This document shows, piece by piece, positions 1 through 9,294 of a DNA stretch of 64,000 nt; position 1 is the first letter of the stretch; every line of letters begins with the position of its first letter. The stretch spans positions 42,308 to 106,307 of the forward strand of contig JAGYIZ010000002.1 of the NCBI GenBank assembly GCA_018402425.1. Direction: 5' to 3'. The notes under the pieces are model-generated. The model made no database searches. It was given only the letters and a program-made list of their open reading frames with translations, and was not told the DNA's origin. This stretch comes from Candidatus Atribacteria bacterium (lineage in GTDB: Bacteria > Atribacterota > Phoenicimicrobiia > Phoenicimicrobiales > Stramentimicrobiaceae). Position numbers and translations under genes: made by a program.

Positions 1-186
1 ATATCCACCGTGGGGAGAGGGGAATGATCAAAAAACTGACGACTGTATTTACTAACGAATAAATACTAACTACCAACGGTTAGTTGTGACTCGATACCAC
101 ATACTCAATACTATTTCTGTTTACACTCCGACATGCAAGTGATACAATACCCTAAGTATTTAAAAATATTTTATTGATGGTTAGTT
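1..186. other. Spacer with repeat-like tracts upstream of rimO
   Basis: No gene is visible. The first 25 bases carry a G-rich tract (GTGGGGAGAGGGGAAT) like the one at 4127-4143. Bases 88-113 carry an ACTCGATAC...ATACTCAATACT tract like those at 4072-4082 and 4428-4461. The spacer therefore looks like the end of the same composite repeat that fills the glyA-efp gap. No convincing promoter for rimO is seen. Confidence 0.4.
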
Positions 187-1542
187 ATGCGAATTAGTAT
201 TCAATCATTGGGGTGTCCAAAAAATTTTGTAGATAGTGAAGTTATCTGTGGTTATCTGTTGGAGAAAAAATATACCCTGACTAACGAAATAGAAAATGCA
301 GATGTGGCAATTATTAACACATGCAGTTTTATTCAACCGGCAGTAGAAGAATCAATTGATGCAATCCTGCAGACAGCCAGGCTAAAAAAGGAAGGTAAAT
401 TAAAATATATTATTGTGGCAGGTTGTTTGTCGCAAAGATACAAGCAGCAGGATTTGATTGAATCTCTACCGGAAGTGGATGCTTTTATAGGGGTGGACGA
501 AATAAGTAAAATAGATAAGATTATTGAGAAACTTGATACAGTAAATCTAAATTCTGCTATATTTCAGGTTAATCCAAAACCTTGTTTTATTTATGATGAA
601 AAATCTCCACGCTTTCTGCTTACTCCACGGCATTATACTTATCTCAAGATAGCAGAAGGTTGTAATAACGGTTGCACCTATTGCCTGATACCTCATATCA
701 AAGGTCGATATCGCAGCCGTACCATTGAGTCTGTACTTACTGAGGTTCAAAATCTTACTGCTGACTATCCTTTAAAAGAAATTATATTGGTTGCTGAAGA
801 TACAACTTACTATGGAATGGACCTTTACGGCAAGTTGGCCTTATCAGAGTTACTGCAGAAGATGGTTAAACTACCCTGGGATGAGGAGCAAAGGATTCGA
901 ATATTATATACTCACCCGGCACACTATGATGACTATTTAATCGAAACAATTGCCCAAAATCCCATAATATGCCCTTATCTTGATATTCCATTACAACATA
1001 TCAGCAATAATGTTTTGAAAAGAATGAATCGCAAGATTTGTCAGAAAGACATTCTTAAACTTATAAAAAAGTTAAGAGATAGAATTCACGGTTTGACTAT
1101 CAGAAGCACTTTTATTGTTGGCTTTCCGGGTGAAACAGATGACGATTTTCAGCAGCTATATGACTTTATCAAGGAATATCGCCTTGAAAAAGTAGGCGTT
1201 TTCCCTTTTTATAATGAAGCTGAATGTCCTGCTAGCCGTTTGTCTGAACATGTTCCCGAAAGCATTAAAAAAGCACGGTTGGACAAGTTAATGAGACTAC
1301 AGCAGGAAATTTCGCTGGAATTGCAGATTGCCAAAATCGGCAAAGAAAAGCGCGTTCTAATTGATGAAGTTTCCGAAAAAAATAAAAAAATATTATTAGG
1401 TCGTTCATGCAGTGAAGCCCCGGAAATAGACGGCAATATAACTGTGTTAAAAGGAGACTATCGGGATGTTGGTAAATGGGTAGATGTAAAAATAATTAAT
1501 GCACATCCTTATAATTTGGTAGGGGAAAAGATTTGCAAATAA
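187..1542 (+). CDS. rimO: Ribosomal protein S12 methylthiotransferase RimO
   Basis: Radical-SAM enzyme that methylthiolates a conserved Asp of ribosomal protein S12 using two 4Fe-4S clusters. Seen: an N-terminal UPF0004 domain opening with SLGCPKN, further cysteines in INTCSF and AGCLSQ, the radical-SAM CxxxCxxC in EGCNNGCTYC near residue 160, and a C-terminal TRAM-like RNA-binding segment. The 451-aa length is normal. The SLGCPKN opening separates it from the two paralogues in this window, MtaB at 32855 and MiaB at 58968. The ATG lacks a strong ribosome binding site. A TTG-started peptidase gene follows after 57 bases. Confidence 0.93.
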   Translation: MRISIQSLGCPKNFVDSEVICGYLLEKKYTLTNEIENADVAIINTCSFIQPAVEESIDAILQTARLKKEGKLKYIIVAGCLSQRYKQQDLIESLPEVDAFIGVDEISKIDKIIEKLDTVNLNSAIFQVNPKPCFIYDEKSPRFLLTPRHYTYLKIAEGCNNGCTYCLIPHIKGRYRSRTIESVLTEVQNLTADYPLKEIILVAEDTTYYGMDLYGKLALSELLQKMVKLPWDEEQRIRILYTHPAHYDDYLIETIAQNPIICPYLDIPLQHISNNVLKRMNRKICQKDILKLIKKLRDRIHGLTIRSTFIVGFPGETDDDFQQLYDFIKEYRLEKVGVFPFYNEAECPASRLSEHVPESIKKARLDKLMRLQQEISLELQIAKIGKEKRVLIDEVSEKNKKILLGRSCSEAPEIDGNITVLKGDYRDVGKWVDVKIINAHPYNLVGEKICK

Positions 1543-1599
1543 GAAACAGAAATCGGTATAATGTTGATATATTAAGCACATCATGAAAGGATTTGTACT

Positions 1600-2721
1600 T
1601 TGATAAAAGAAAGAAACAAAAAACTCTGGCAGGAAATTATCAAGAGCAGGGAAAAACCTTCTGCTTTTTTAATAACTAACCCGAAAAATATTTTTTATCT
1701 ATCTGGATTTAGCGGAGAAGGTATTTTGCTATCTACTGCTGAAAAAAAATACCTCATCACCGATTCGCGTTATACTGAACAGGCAAACCAGGAAGCTCAG
1801 GATTGTCAAATCATTATACAGGATATGAATCAAGTTGATGCCCAGACTAAATCACTGTATACACTAATTTCGGACCTTAATATTAAAAAAATAGGTTTTG
1901 AATCAAACTCACTCCAGGTTAGCAAATACCTTAAATATCAATCGAGCATGCCTCGATTGATATTATATCCTTTTGAAAATGTTATTGAAAAATTGCGTAT
2001 GATAAAAGATTCCCATGAAATTGAGCTAATGAAAAAGTCTGCCAGAATTGCTACAAATTCTTTTCTTCAAACAATTCCTTCAATACAAAATAATATTTCC
2101 GAACTTGCCATCGCTGCTCAATTAAATTATAATATGCGAAAAAATGGTGCAAAAAAAGAAGCTTTTGATTTAATAGTTACTTCCGGCGAGAGAGGAACAT
2201 TGATTCATGGTGAGCCTTCCACTAAGAAGATAAGAGAAGGGGAGCTAATTATTGTAGATTTTGGCTGTATATTTGAGATGTATCATTCTGACTGTACCCG
2301 TTCTTTTATTTTAGGTGATACCGATAGTGAAAAAAAGAAAATATTTGATATTATTAAAAAAGCACAAATAGAAACATTACAACAGGTGAAAGCTGGGAAG
2401 AGGTGTTGTGAGCTGGATGGTTTTGCACGAAGAATAATAAGGGAAAGCGGCTATGGAGATTATTTCAGTCATTCATTAGGCCATGGTGTAGGCCTTGATA
2501 TCCATGAACTTCCCCGTCTGAGCTCAAATGACCAAACCATTCTCCAACCAGGCATGGTTGTAACAATTGAACCGGGTATCTATCTACCAGGTGTTGGAGG
2601 GGTTCGAATCGAGGATACTATTCTGGTGACAGAAAAGGGATGCCAAATACTAACCTTATTGCCAAAAGAATTATCTATTTCTGATTATGATAAAGAAGAA
2701 TTTAATGATGTTATCATATAA
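1600..2721 (+). CDS. M24-family Xaa-Pro aminopeptidase (PepP/PepQ-like)
   Basis: Metallopeptidase expected to remove N-terminal residues preceding proline from peptides in the cytoplasm. Seen: a creatinase-like N-terminal domain (about residues 1-130), then a pita-bread catalytic domain. The likely metal ligands are visible: the Asp of IVDFGC, the Asp of HSDCTRS, the His of SLGHGVGLD, the Glu of TIEPGIYLP and the Glu of VRIEDT. The length of 373 aa fits the family. Start is TTG, chosen because GAAAGGA lies just upstream; the nearby ATG at 1583 closes after a few codons. In related gene orders this peptidase often sits just before efp; here glyA lies between. Confidence 0.88.
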   Translation: MIKERNKKLWQEIIKSREKPSAFLITNPKNIFYLSGFSGEGILLSTAEKKYLITDSRYTEQANQEAQDCQIIIQDMNQVDAQTKSLYTLISDLNIKKIGFESNSLQVSKYLKYQSSMPRLILYPFENVIEKLRMIKDSHEIELMKKSARIATNSFLQTIPSIQNNISELAIAAQLNYNMRKNGAKKEAFDLIVTSGERGTLIHGEPSTKKIREGELIIVDFGCIFEMYHSDCTRSFILGDTDSEKKKIFDIIKKAQIETLQQVKAGKRCCELDGFARRIIRESGYGDYFSHSLGHGVGLDIHELPRLSSNDQTILQPGMVVTIEPGIYLPGVGGVRIEDTILVTEKGCQILTLLPKELSISDYDKEEFNDVII

Positions 2722-2808
2722 ATTGGCAGTTATAGTGTTATAGATAAAGATTTATTTAAATATTTATGGGAGATATATTTTTAGGTATAAATTAAAGGAG
2801 GAAGGCAA

Positions 2809-4035
2809 TTGAACTTAAAAAAGACCGATGAGGAAATATTTCAACTTATCCAGAAGGAAGAAGAAAGACAGAATTATACCCTGGAGCTTATTGCTTCAGA
2901 AAATTTTGTTAGTGATGCAGTTTTAGAGGCACAGGGCTCTGTTTTAACCAATAAATATGCTGAGGGATACCCCGGAAAGAAATATTATGGAGGATGTCAA
3001 TTTATCGATGAAGTGGAAACCCTGGCTATTAACAGGGCAAAGAAATTGTTTTCAGCCGACCATGCTAATGTACAACCGCATTCCGGTTCTCAAGCCAATA
3101 TGGCGGTATATTTCAGTGTATTAAAACCCGGGGATACTATTTTATCAATGAATCTGGCTCATGGTGGTCATTTGACCCATGGTAGCCCGGTTAATTTTTC
3201 CGGCAAATTATATAATATAATTCCCTATGGAGTAAAGAAAGAGACCGGACGAATTGATTATGACCAGCTCAGGGACTTGGCCTTAGAAAGTAAACCTAAA
3301 ATGATTGTAGCAGGTGCCAGTGCTTATCCGAGGGAAATTGATTTTGCAAAGTTTGGTGAAATAGCAGATGAAGTTGGTGCCTATCTCATGGCAGACATTG
3401 CCCACATTGCCGGCTTAATTGTAGCAGGAGAACATGTTAGCCCAATACCATACTGTCATTTTGTTACCACTACTACCCATAAGACTTTGCGTGGACCCAG
3501 GGGTGGAATGATTCTTTGCCAGCAGGATTTAGCTAAACTGGTTGACAAAAGTATCTTTCCTGGCATTCAGGGCGGTCCCTTGATGCATGTAATAGCTGCA
3601 AAGGCAGTTTGCTTTAAGCAGGCAATGCAAAGTGATTTCATTACTTATCAAAAACAGATTAAGAAAAACGCTATTGCTCTTGCCCAAAAATTAATGGATA
3701 TGGACTATCAGTTAGTTTCTGGCGGTACTGATAATCATCTGATGCTGATTGATTTAAGGAATAAAGGAATTACCGGAAAACAAGCCGAAAAAGCGCTGGA
3801 AGATTCAGGTATAACGGTAAATAAAAATGCAGTTCCCTTTGATACCCAACCGCCGATGGTTACCAGCGGTATTCGTGTTGGTACTCCTGCTATGACAACC
3901 CGGGGCATGAAAGAAGAAGAAATGATTATTATTGCTGAATTGATTGACCGGGTAATTAGTGATATTGAAAGCGAGCAAATAAAAAAAGAAGTCCGGAATG
4001 AAGTTAAAGAATTGTGCAAGCAATTTGTTGGATAA
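2809..4035 (+). CDS. glyA: Serine hydroxymethyltransferase
   Basis: PLP enzyme converting serine and tetrahydrofolate to glycine and 5,10-methylene-THF, the main source of one-carbon units. Seen: N-terminal [11 protein letters not shown], the substrate-binding [11 protein letters not shown], and the PLP-lysine motif [14 protein letters not shown] near residue 225. At 408 aa it is full length. The start is TTG preceded by an excellent AAAGGAGG ribosome binding site. The downstream gap of 567 bases, unusually long for this window, ends its transcription unit. Confidence 0.96.
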   Translation: MNLKKTDEEIFQLIQKEEERQNYTLELIASENFVSDAVLEAQGSVLTNKYAEGYPGKKYYGGCQFIDEVETLAINRAKKLFSADHANVQPHSGSQANMAVYFSVLKPGDTILSMNLAHGGHLTHGSPVNFSGKLYNIIPYGVKKETGRIDYDQLRDLALESKPKMIVAGASAYPREIDFAKFGEIADEVGAYLMADIAHIAGLIVAGEHVSPIPYCHFVTTTTHKTLRGPRGGMILCQQDLAKLVDKSIFPGIQGGPLMHVIAAKAVCFKQAMQSDFITYQKQIKKNAIALAQKLMDMDYQLVSGGTDNHLMLIDLRNKGITGKQAEKALEDSGITVNKNAVPFDTQPPMVTSGIRVGTPAMTTRGMKEEEMIIIAELIDRVISDIESEQIKKEVRNEVKELCKQFVG

Positions 4036-4099
4036 ATATTTTCTTATCAAACGACTAATTTTACTCGATACTAATATAAAACTGAGATTGATTTCATTT

Positions 4100-4145
4100 C
4101 CTCCCCCTTGAGGGGGGAGGATAAAGGTAGGGGAGAGGGAAATAT
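4100..4145. repeat. C-rich/G-rich palindrome with G-rich tail
   Basis: CCTCCCCC, loop ttga, then GGGGGGAGG forms a strong hairpin, followed by ATAAAGGTAGGGGAGAGGGAAAT. The tail closely resembles bases 10-26 of this window. The arrangement looks like a dispersed REP-type element rather than a terminator, since no T tract follows on either side. Confidence 0.5.
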
Positions 4146-4545
4146 AGGGAAAGGGTAAATAATGGTGACAGTTCCGTTTGTGGCACTATCTCCGAAATTT
4201 CTTAGATACTGTTATTTATAAACTGAATTGCCATGAATGGCAAAGCTATCTCTCTTAATGACAATTATTCGTCAGTATCAGTATGCAGTATGTAGTCAAA
4301 TAAGTGAGAATAAGCTTAAAGCAAAATTGAAGAAAAAAAAATATGTTGGATTTAGAGGAAGTCTGTCTTAATTATTAGTTTTATAGTTGCTCGATTGTTA
4401 CTTGCCAAGAATACTATATTGTATTTTGACTCGATACACGATACTGTATACTTGATACTAGTTTTAACTGATAACTGATAAATAAAAACAGTTTTTACTA
4501 TCGACTAAATACTAAATAGCAAAGACTTTTTTAGTAAGTATGTGT

Positions 4546-4551
4546 TATAAT
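4546..4551 (+). promoter_or_regulatory. Putative -10 element for efp
   Basis: TATAAT lies 51 bases upstream of the efp start in the sequence GTGTTATAATC. No good TTGACA-like -35 is present 16-18 bases upstream, so this is a partial promoter call based on the perfect -10 hexamer. Confidence 0.4.
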
Positions 4552-4602
4552 CAAACAATTATTTTGTAGTTATAATAATTAATTGTTGAAGGAGGATCGT
4601 CA

Positions 4603-5163
4603 TTGATTTCCACAAGTGATTTTAAAAACGGATTAAGTATTGAGCTCGATCAGGATTTATATATTATTATTGAATTCCAGCATGTAAAGCCGGGCAAAGG
4701 AGGAGCTTTTGTCAGAACGAAATTAAAAAACTTTCAAACCGGAGCGGTTATTGACAAAACTTTCCGGGCCGGTGAAAAGGTTGAACAGGCTATTGTTGAT
4801 CGTAAAGATATGCAATATATCTATAATGACGGACATGACTATTACTTTATGGATAAAGATAATTATGAACAAATTCCCATTAATCATGACCAGATCGGAG
4901 ATTCTGCGGATTTATTGAAAGAAGGCAATGATGTGCAGATTACTTTTTGGAAAGGTAGAGTTATGGGTGTAGAACTTCCTGGCAGTATTGCCCTGGAGGT
5001 AGTTAATACCATACCAGGTGCAAAGGGTAATACAGTATCAGGAGCATTAAAGCCAGCGACTCTAGAAACCGGTGCAGTTGTCCAGGTTCCACTTTTTATT
5101 AAAGAAGGGGATATTATTAAAGTTAATTCTAAAGACAAGAAATACCAGGAGAGAGTGCAGTAA
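4603..5163 (+). CDS. efp: Translation elongation factor P
   Basis: tRNA-shaped factor that enters the ribosomal E site and relieves stalling at polyproline stretches. Seen: the KOW-like domain with FQHVKPGKGGAFVRTKLKN, whose loop PGKGG carries the Lys that many bacteria modify, then two OB domains. The signature KGNTVSGALKPATLETGAVV lies in the last quarter. At 186 aa it is full length. The TTG start is fixed by AAGGAGG at 4588-4594. It heads a run of genes (asp23, nusB, xseA, xseB, ispA) with short spacers. No EpmA/EpmB modification gene is in this window. Confidence 0.96.
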   Translation: MISTSDFKNGLSIELDQDLYIIIEFQHVKPGKGGAFVRTKLKNFQTGAVIDKTFRAGEKVEQAIVDRKDMQYIYNDGHDYYFMDKDNYEQIPINHDQIGDSADLLKEGNDVQITFWKGRVMGVELPGSIALEVVNTIPGAKGNTVSGALKPATLETGAVVQVPLFIKEGDIIKVNSKDKKYQERVQ

Positions 5164-5214
5164 GAAATAAAAAATTCAAGGGGATAATAATATCATCCAT
5201 TGAAAGGAATTTTT

Positions 5215-5643
5215 ATGGAATTTGCAACAGTTAATACTGATAAAGGGAATATAAATATTTCCAGAATGACTATAGAATCATTAATCCATCTGGTATTAAA
5301 GGATATCAAGGGTGTTGTGGTACCCGGAAAGACAAGATTAAGGGAATTAAGCAATAAAATCAAGCAGAGTACACAGGAGAAAAATGAAGGAACCCCCCAG
5401 GAAATAAAAATTGAAATAAAGCCTGATTCCGTTATCATAAATCTTTTCCTAATTATAAATTATGGTATAAGAATTCCTGATTTAACCTGGGAAATACAGG
5501 CAAAAGTAAAGGAAAAATTAAAGGAAGTAGCTGGATTGGATATAAACATAATTAATATTCACATAAATGGTATTCGTTATCCTAATAAATATCAAAATAA
5601 AGATAAATTGATAATTCCAGAAATGTTTGTAAAAATATTTTGA
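5215..5643 (+). CDS. Asp23/Gls24 family envelope stress protein
   Basis: Asp23/Gls24 (DUF322) proteins are small alpha/beta proteins, often linked to envelope stress in Firmicutes, with no known enzymatic activity. Seen: NTDKGNINISRMTIESLIHL and the domain core INYGIRIPDLTWEIQAKVKEKL, followed by DINIINIHINGI, all typical of the family. I chose ATG 5215 over the upstream TTG 5200 because GAAAGGA at 5202-5208 is correctly spaced for it. The position between efp and nusB is the usual one in Firmicutes, which supports the assignment. Confidence 0.82.
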   Translation: MEFATVNTDKGNINISRMTIESLIHLVLKDIKGVVVPGKTRLRELSNKIKQSTQEKNEGTPQEIKIEIKPDSVIINLFLIINYGIRIPDLTWEIQAKVKEKLKEVAGLDINIINIHINGIRYPNKYQNKDKLIIPEMFVKIF

Positions 5644-5688
5644 CGAAATAGAAGAAGATTAATTTGACAAGAAAAAATAGAGGAAGCA

Positions 5689-6111
5689 ATGGGAAACAGA
5701 AGAACATCCAGAGAAATGGCACTCAAAATCCTTTTCCAGGTAGACTTGGTTCACTGTAATGTGGATGATGCTAGCAGCTACACATTTCAGACTGAACAAA
5801 TTATGCAGCTCAATGACCCTGATGCCATTATTGATTTTTCTCTGCAATTGGTGAGAGGCGTGCTCAGTAATCTTACTGATATTGATCCTTTGATTAGGGA
5901 ACATGCCAGCCATTGGACAATTGAAAGGATGGCAAATATTGATAGAAATATATTGCGAATTGCCATCTATGAAATTGTTTTTATTGAAAATATACCAAAA
6001 AGCGTATCTATTAATGAAGCCGTAGAATTAGCTAAAAAGTATAGCACTGAAGGCTCCTTTGGTTTTGTTAATGGAGTACTGGGGAAAATTGAAAAAAGCA
6101 ACCAGTATTAA
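5689..6111 (+). CDS. nusB: Transcription antitermination factor NusB
   Basis: All-helical protein that pairs with NusE (S10) on boxA RNA to promote rRNA antitermination. Seen: the N-terminal MGNRRTSREMALKILFQVD, a typical NusB opening, and the C-terminal helix bundle with NIDRNILRIAIYEIVF and KSVSINEAVELAKKYS. At 140 aa it is a normal length. GAGGAAG precedes the ATG. It lies 45 bases behind the Asp23 gene and 39 bases ahead of xseA, consistent with one operon. Confidence 0.95.
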   Translation: MGNRRTSREMALKILFQVDLVHCNVDDASSYTFQTEQIMQLNDPDAIIDFSLQLVRGVLSNLTDIDPLIREHASHWTIERMANIDRNILRIAIYEIVFIENIPKSVSINEAVELAKKYSTEGSFGFVNGVLGKIEKSNQY

Positions 6112-6150
6112 TAATAATGAAATATTTAATGATTCAGATTCAGGTTTAAT

Positions 6151-7380
6151 ATGTCTTCAAACCAATTAAATAAAAAAGTATATTCCGTTAGTAATATTAC
6201 TCGACATATACAGCAACTATTTAATGCGGATCCGCTTTTACGTAATGTAACAATCCTTGGAGAATTAAGCAATTTTAAGTATCACTCATCCGGCCATATG
6301 TATTTTGTATTGAAAGATGACCAATGCCAAATAAGATGTGTCATGTTTCGTGGCAGTAACCTTGGCTTGAGTTTCGACCCCTCTGATGGAATGGAAGTAA
6401 GAGCGACGGGAGATGTCCGTGTTTATGAAAAGAGAGGGGAATACCAGTTTTATGTATTCCAGATGGCCGAGGCGGGTAAGGGAGCACTTTTTGCGGCCTT
6501 TGAAGCTTTAAAAGAAAAGTTGAAAGCGGAAGGATTATTTAAGCAGGAAATCAAGAAAAGTTTACCTAAAATTCCCCGGAAAATAGCCGTAATAACCTCA
6601 CCAACAGGAGCAGCTATAAGAGATATCATTTCTGTTACTTTGCGAAGGTTTCCCAATATTCATATTATAGTAGTTCCCGCTCAGGTTCAAGGTACTGAGG
6701 CAGCTTCACAAATTGCTAAAAATATTAAATTTCTCAATCTAGCTTTACCTGACCTGGATTTTATTATTATAGGGAGAGGGGGAGGTTCTATTGAAGAGTT
6801 ATGGGCTTTTAATGAGGAGATATTAGCTAGGCAAATCTATTCTTCCAGGATTCCTATAGTATCGGCTGTTGGTCATGAAACGGACTTTACTATTTCGGAT
6901 TTTGTAGCAGACCTTCGGGCTCCTACACCCTCCGGAGCAGCCGAAATGACTATTCCGGATAAAGAGAGCCTGCTAATACATCTTGGCTTATTAAAAGGCA
7001 AACTTAACCGCATGATGAATCATATTTTGGAGCTAAAAAGACAGCAATACTTCAATATCGTTGAGAACTTGAAATATCAAAGCCCAAAAAACAAAATATT
7101 GCAACACCTTCAGACCCTTGATGATTTAACTAACCGTTTAAATTTAAATATGAAGCATATTATTGGCATGAATGAAAATTTATTAGCAAAATATAAAGAA
7201 AAAATAATTACTCTGAGTCCCAAGGCTGTATTGAAGCGAGGATATAGCATTTGTTTCAAAATGCCTAAGAAAATAATTGTAAAGAAAACAGAACAAGTGG
7301 AAAAAAACAATCTAATTGAAATCATGGTTAGCGATGGTATTATCTCAGCTAATGTCTCAGGAAAGGAGAGTTGTAAATGA
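6151..7380 (+). CDS. xseA: Exodeoxyribonuclease VII large subunit
   Basis: Catalytic and DNA-binding subunit of exonuclease VII, which degrades single-stranded DNA to oligonucleotides from both ends. Seen: the N-terminal OB fold (residues about 10-105, ILGELSNFKYHSSGHMYF), then the catalytic domain with VITSPTGAAIRDI, GRGGGSIEELWAF and SAVGHETDFTISDF. A helical C-terminal region follows. The length of 409 aa is normal. Its stop overlaps the xseB start by four bases (ATGA), a classic coupling of the two subunits. Confidence 0.96.
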   Translation: MSSNQLNKKVYSVSNITRHIQQLFNADPLLRNVTILGELSNFKYHSSGHMYFVLKDDQCQIRCVMFRGSNLGLSFDPSDGMEVRATGDVRVYEKRGEYQFYVFQMAEAGKGALFAAFEALKEKLKAEGLFKQEIKKSLPKIPRKIAVITSPTGAAIRDIISVTLRRFPNIHIIVVPAQVQGTEAASQIAKNIKFLNLALPDLDFIIIGRGGGSIEELWAFNEEILARQIYSSRIPIVSAVGHETDFTISDFVADLRAPTPSGAAEMTIPDKESLLIHLGLLKGKLNRMMNHILELKRQQYFNIVENLKYQSPKNKILQHLQTLDDLTNRLNLNMKHIIGMNENLLAKYKEKIITLSPKAVLKRGYSICFKMPKKIIVKKTEQVEKNNLIEIMVSDGIISANVSGKESCK

Positions 7381-7646
7381 ATGATAAGAAGAAAAAAGTT
7401 AAGGAAATATCTTTTGAAGATTCTTTAAAGAAATTAGAAGAAATTGTTGAAGAATTAGAAAAGGGTGAACTAAGCCTGGATGAAGCCTTGAAATTATATG
7501 AAGAAGGTATGGAATTTTCTGATAAATGTATGGAAAAATTAAATGAATCTAAACAAAAAGTAGAAAAAATAACCAAAGAGGGAAATAATAAATATCACAC
7601 CGAACCATTTTCCGTGCAGAATAATGAAGAGGATGAAAAAGAATAA
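7377..7646 (+). CDS. xseB: Exodeoxyribonuclease VII small subunit
   Basis: Small helical subunit that binds in several copies along the XseA coiled coil. Seen: FEDSLKKLEEIVEELEKGE and LSLDEALKLYEEG, the family signature, in residues 12-45. The protein is 89 aa, with a polar C-terminal tail that is probably disordered. It overlaps xseA by four bases and ends directly against the ispA ATG, so the three genes are translationally coupled. Confidence 0.95.
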   Translation: MNDKKKKVKEISFEDSLKKLEEIVEELEKGELSLDEALKLYEEGMEFSDKCMEKLNESKQKVEKITKEGNNKYHTEPFSVQNNEEDEKE

Positions 7647-8507
7647 ATGGAATTAAGTTCCTATATGAAGGAAAAGAAAAGAATTATTGATAGATATTTA
7701 GAAGAGGAACTTCCTTTGGAAAATCAAAATCCTTCTATTGTGCATAGGTCTATCCGCTATAGTGTTTTAAACGGAGGTAAAAGAATACGTCCCATACTTA
7801 CCATGATGGTTGCTGAGTTATTAGGCCAAGATTATAAAAAAGTATTACCCGCTGCTGCCGGAATTGAACTTATCCATACTTTTTCCCTGGTGCATGATGA
7901 TCTGCCTTGTATGGATGATGATGATTATCGACGTGGAAAATTAACCAATCACAAAGTTTTCGGTGAGGCAATGGCAATTTTAACCGGAGATGCACTGTTA
8001 GTTATGGGTTTAGATTTTATTTGCCGAAATGCTCAAATAGAAGGTGTGAAAAAAGATTCTGTTGTTGAAGTAGTGCAAAATATTCTGGAAATGCTTGGAA
8101 CCCAGAAGATGTTAGGTGGTCAGGTGGATGATATTAGCTGGCATAATCAAAAAAATAATGCTGATTTTATAGAGGATATTTATTCAAGAAAAACATCTGC
8201 TTTGATTTGTGCATCACTAAAAACCGGGGCTTTGTTACTAAAGGCAAGTAAAAAACAAATTGAAGCCCTGGAAACATATGGTGAAAAGATTGGACTGGCT
8301 TTTCAAATTATCGATGATATTATTGACTTGCAGGAGGATAAGAAGATTGATGATAAGCCTACTTATCCGGTGATATTCGGGGTAAAAAAATCTGAAGAAG
8401 TTGCACATCAATATTGTAATCAAGCCAAGGAAAGTATTTCTTTATTTGGGGGGAAAGCCCAATTGTTTTATGAATTGGCTGATTTTGTAGTTAGCCGCAA
8501 AAAATAA
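7647..8507 (+). CDS. ispA: Polyprenyl (farnesyl/geranylgeranyl) diphosphate synthase
   Basis: Trans-prenyltransferase that condenses isopentenyl diphosphate with allylic diphosphates to make C15-C20 isoprenoid precursors. Seen: GGKRIRP near residue 45, the first Asp-rich motif in HDDLPCMDDDDYRRG, and the second in QIIDDIIDLQED. The usual GKD loop after the second motif is shortened to KKIDDKPTYP, making it slightly shorter (286 aa) than typical. Product chain length cannot be read with certainty. The start abuts the xseB stop. It is the last intact gene before the damaged rph region. Confidence 0.9.
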   Translation: MELSSYMKEKKRIIDRYLEEELPLENQNPSIVHRSIRYSVLNGGKRIRPILTMMVAELLGQDYKKVLPAAAGIELIHTFSLVHDDLPCMDDDDYRRGKLTNHKVFGEAMAILTGDALLVMGLDFICRNAQIEGVKKDSVVEVVQNILEMLGTQKMLGGQVDDISWHNQKNNADFIEDIYSRKTSALICASLKTGALLLKASKKQIEALETYGEKIGLAFQIIDDIIDLQEDKKIDDKPTYPVIFGVKKSEEVAHQYCNQAKESISLFGGKAQLFYELADFVVSRKK

Positions 8508-8573
8508 AAATATTATCTTTTTAAGAAAGATTGAAAGAATTACATTGTAAATATTCATTGAACGGGAGGAAAC

Positions 8574-9283
8574 ATGCTAAGATCTTTTAATCGTAAATAT
8601 GACCAGATTAGACCGATTACTGTAACTCGTAATTATATAAAATATTCTGAGGGTTCGGTATTAATTGAAATGGGTGATACCAAAAGCACTGTCTGTACAC
8701 GGCAAGCGTGTAGAAGAGAAGGTACCTCTTTTTGAGGGGTCCAAATGGATTACCGCTGAATACTCCATGCGATACTCAGGCAAAACCAGATTCGTAATAT
8801 GCGAGATTCCGTTAAAGGGAAAATAAATGGTAGAGCTCAGGAAATTCAGCGACTGGTCGGCCGTTCTTTAAGAGCTGTAACCGATCTGGATATACTTGGT
8901 CCGAGGATGATTTGGCTTGATTGTGATGTGATTCAGGCAGATGGCGGAACCAGGACTACTCAACGCAGGTCTTTATTAAGCAAGTGACAGATGCCATAAA
9001 ATATTTAAAATCTGAAAAGAAAATTGAAAAATTCCTGTTAAACATTATCTTGCTGCTACAAGCGTAGGGATTGTTGATGGTGAAATGCTACTCGATCTTG
9101 AGTTTAAAGAAGACAGCTGCGCACAGGTTGATATGAATATAGTAATGACCGAGAGGCAGGAAGTTGTTGAAATACAGGGGACTGCAGAAGACCGTCCTTT
9201 CTCTATGCGAAATCTAACCAATAAGATTAGAATTAATTGAACCTCAATCACAGGTTGTTGAAGAAAAGAAATCATCGGGGAGT
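8574..9283 (+). pseudogene. rph: Ribonuclease PH, frameshifted in at least four places
   Basis: RNase PH is the phosphorolytic 3'-5' exoribonuclease that trims tRNA 3' ends. GGGAGGA and ATG 8574 start [17 protein letters not shown], then the frame changes near 8704, 8797, 8960-8985 and 9033. Reading across frames recovers [45 protein letters not shown] and [18 protein letters not shown], so nearly the whole family sequence is still there. Several inserted or missing single bases account for the breaks. The C-terminus is uncertain because the last segment runs into rdgB. This is either a decaying gene or a poorly sequenced patch. Confidence 0.88.
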
Positions 9284-9294
9284 TATGTTAAAAT

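Larger units (their letters stand above)
4036..4602. other. 567-base intergenic spacer with repeat tracts
   Basis: No coding region is supported on either strand. It holds a C-rich/G-rich inverted repeat (4100-4120) with a G-rich tail, a short hairpin TTGCCAT-ga-ATGGCAA near 4230, and two ACTCGATAC-type tracts near 4072 and 4428. The last 60 bases hold the efp promoter region. The composition is AT-rich and unlike the flanking genes. Confidence 0.6.

Noticed and set aside
3735..4050. Two minus-strand frames opposite the end of glyA
   Set aside because: They are antisense shadows of glyA with no ribosome binding site and low-complexity hydrophobic translation.
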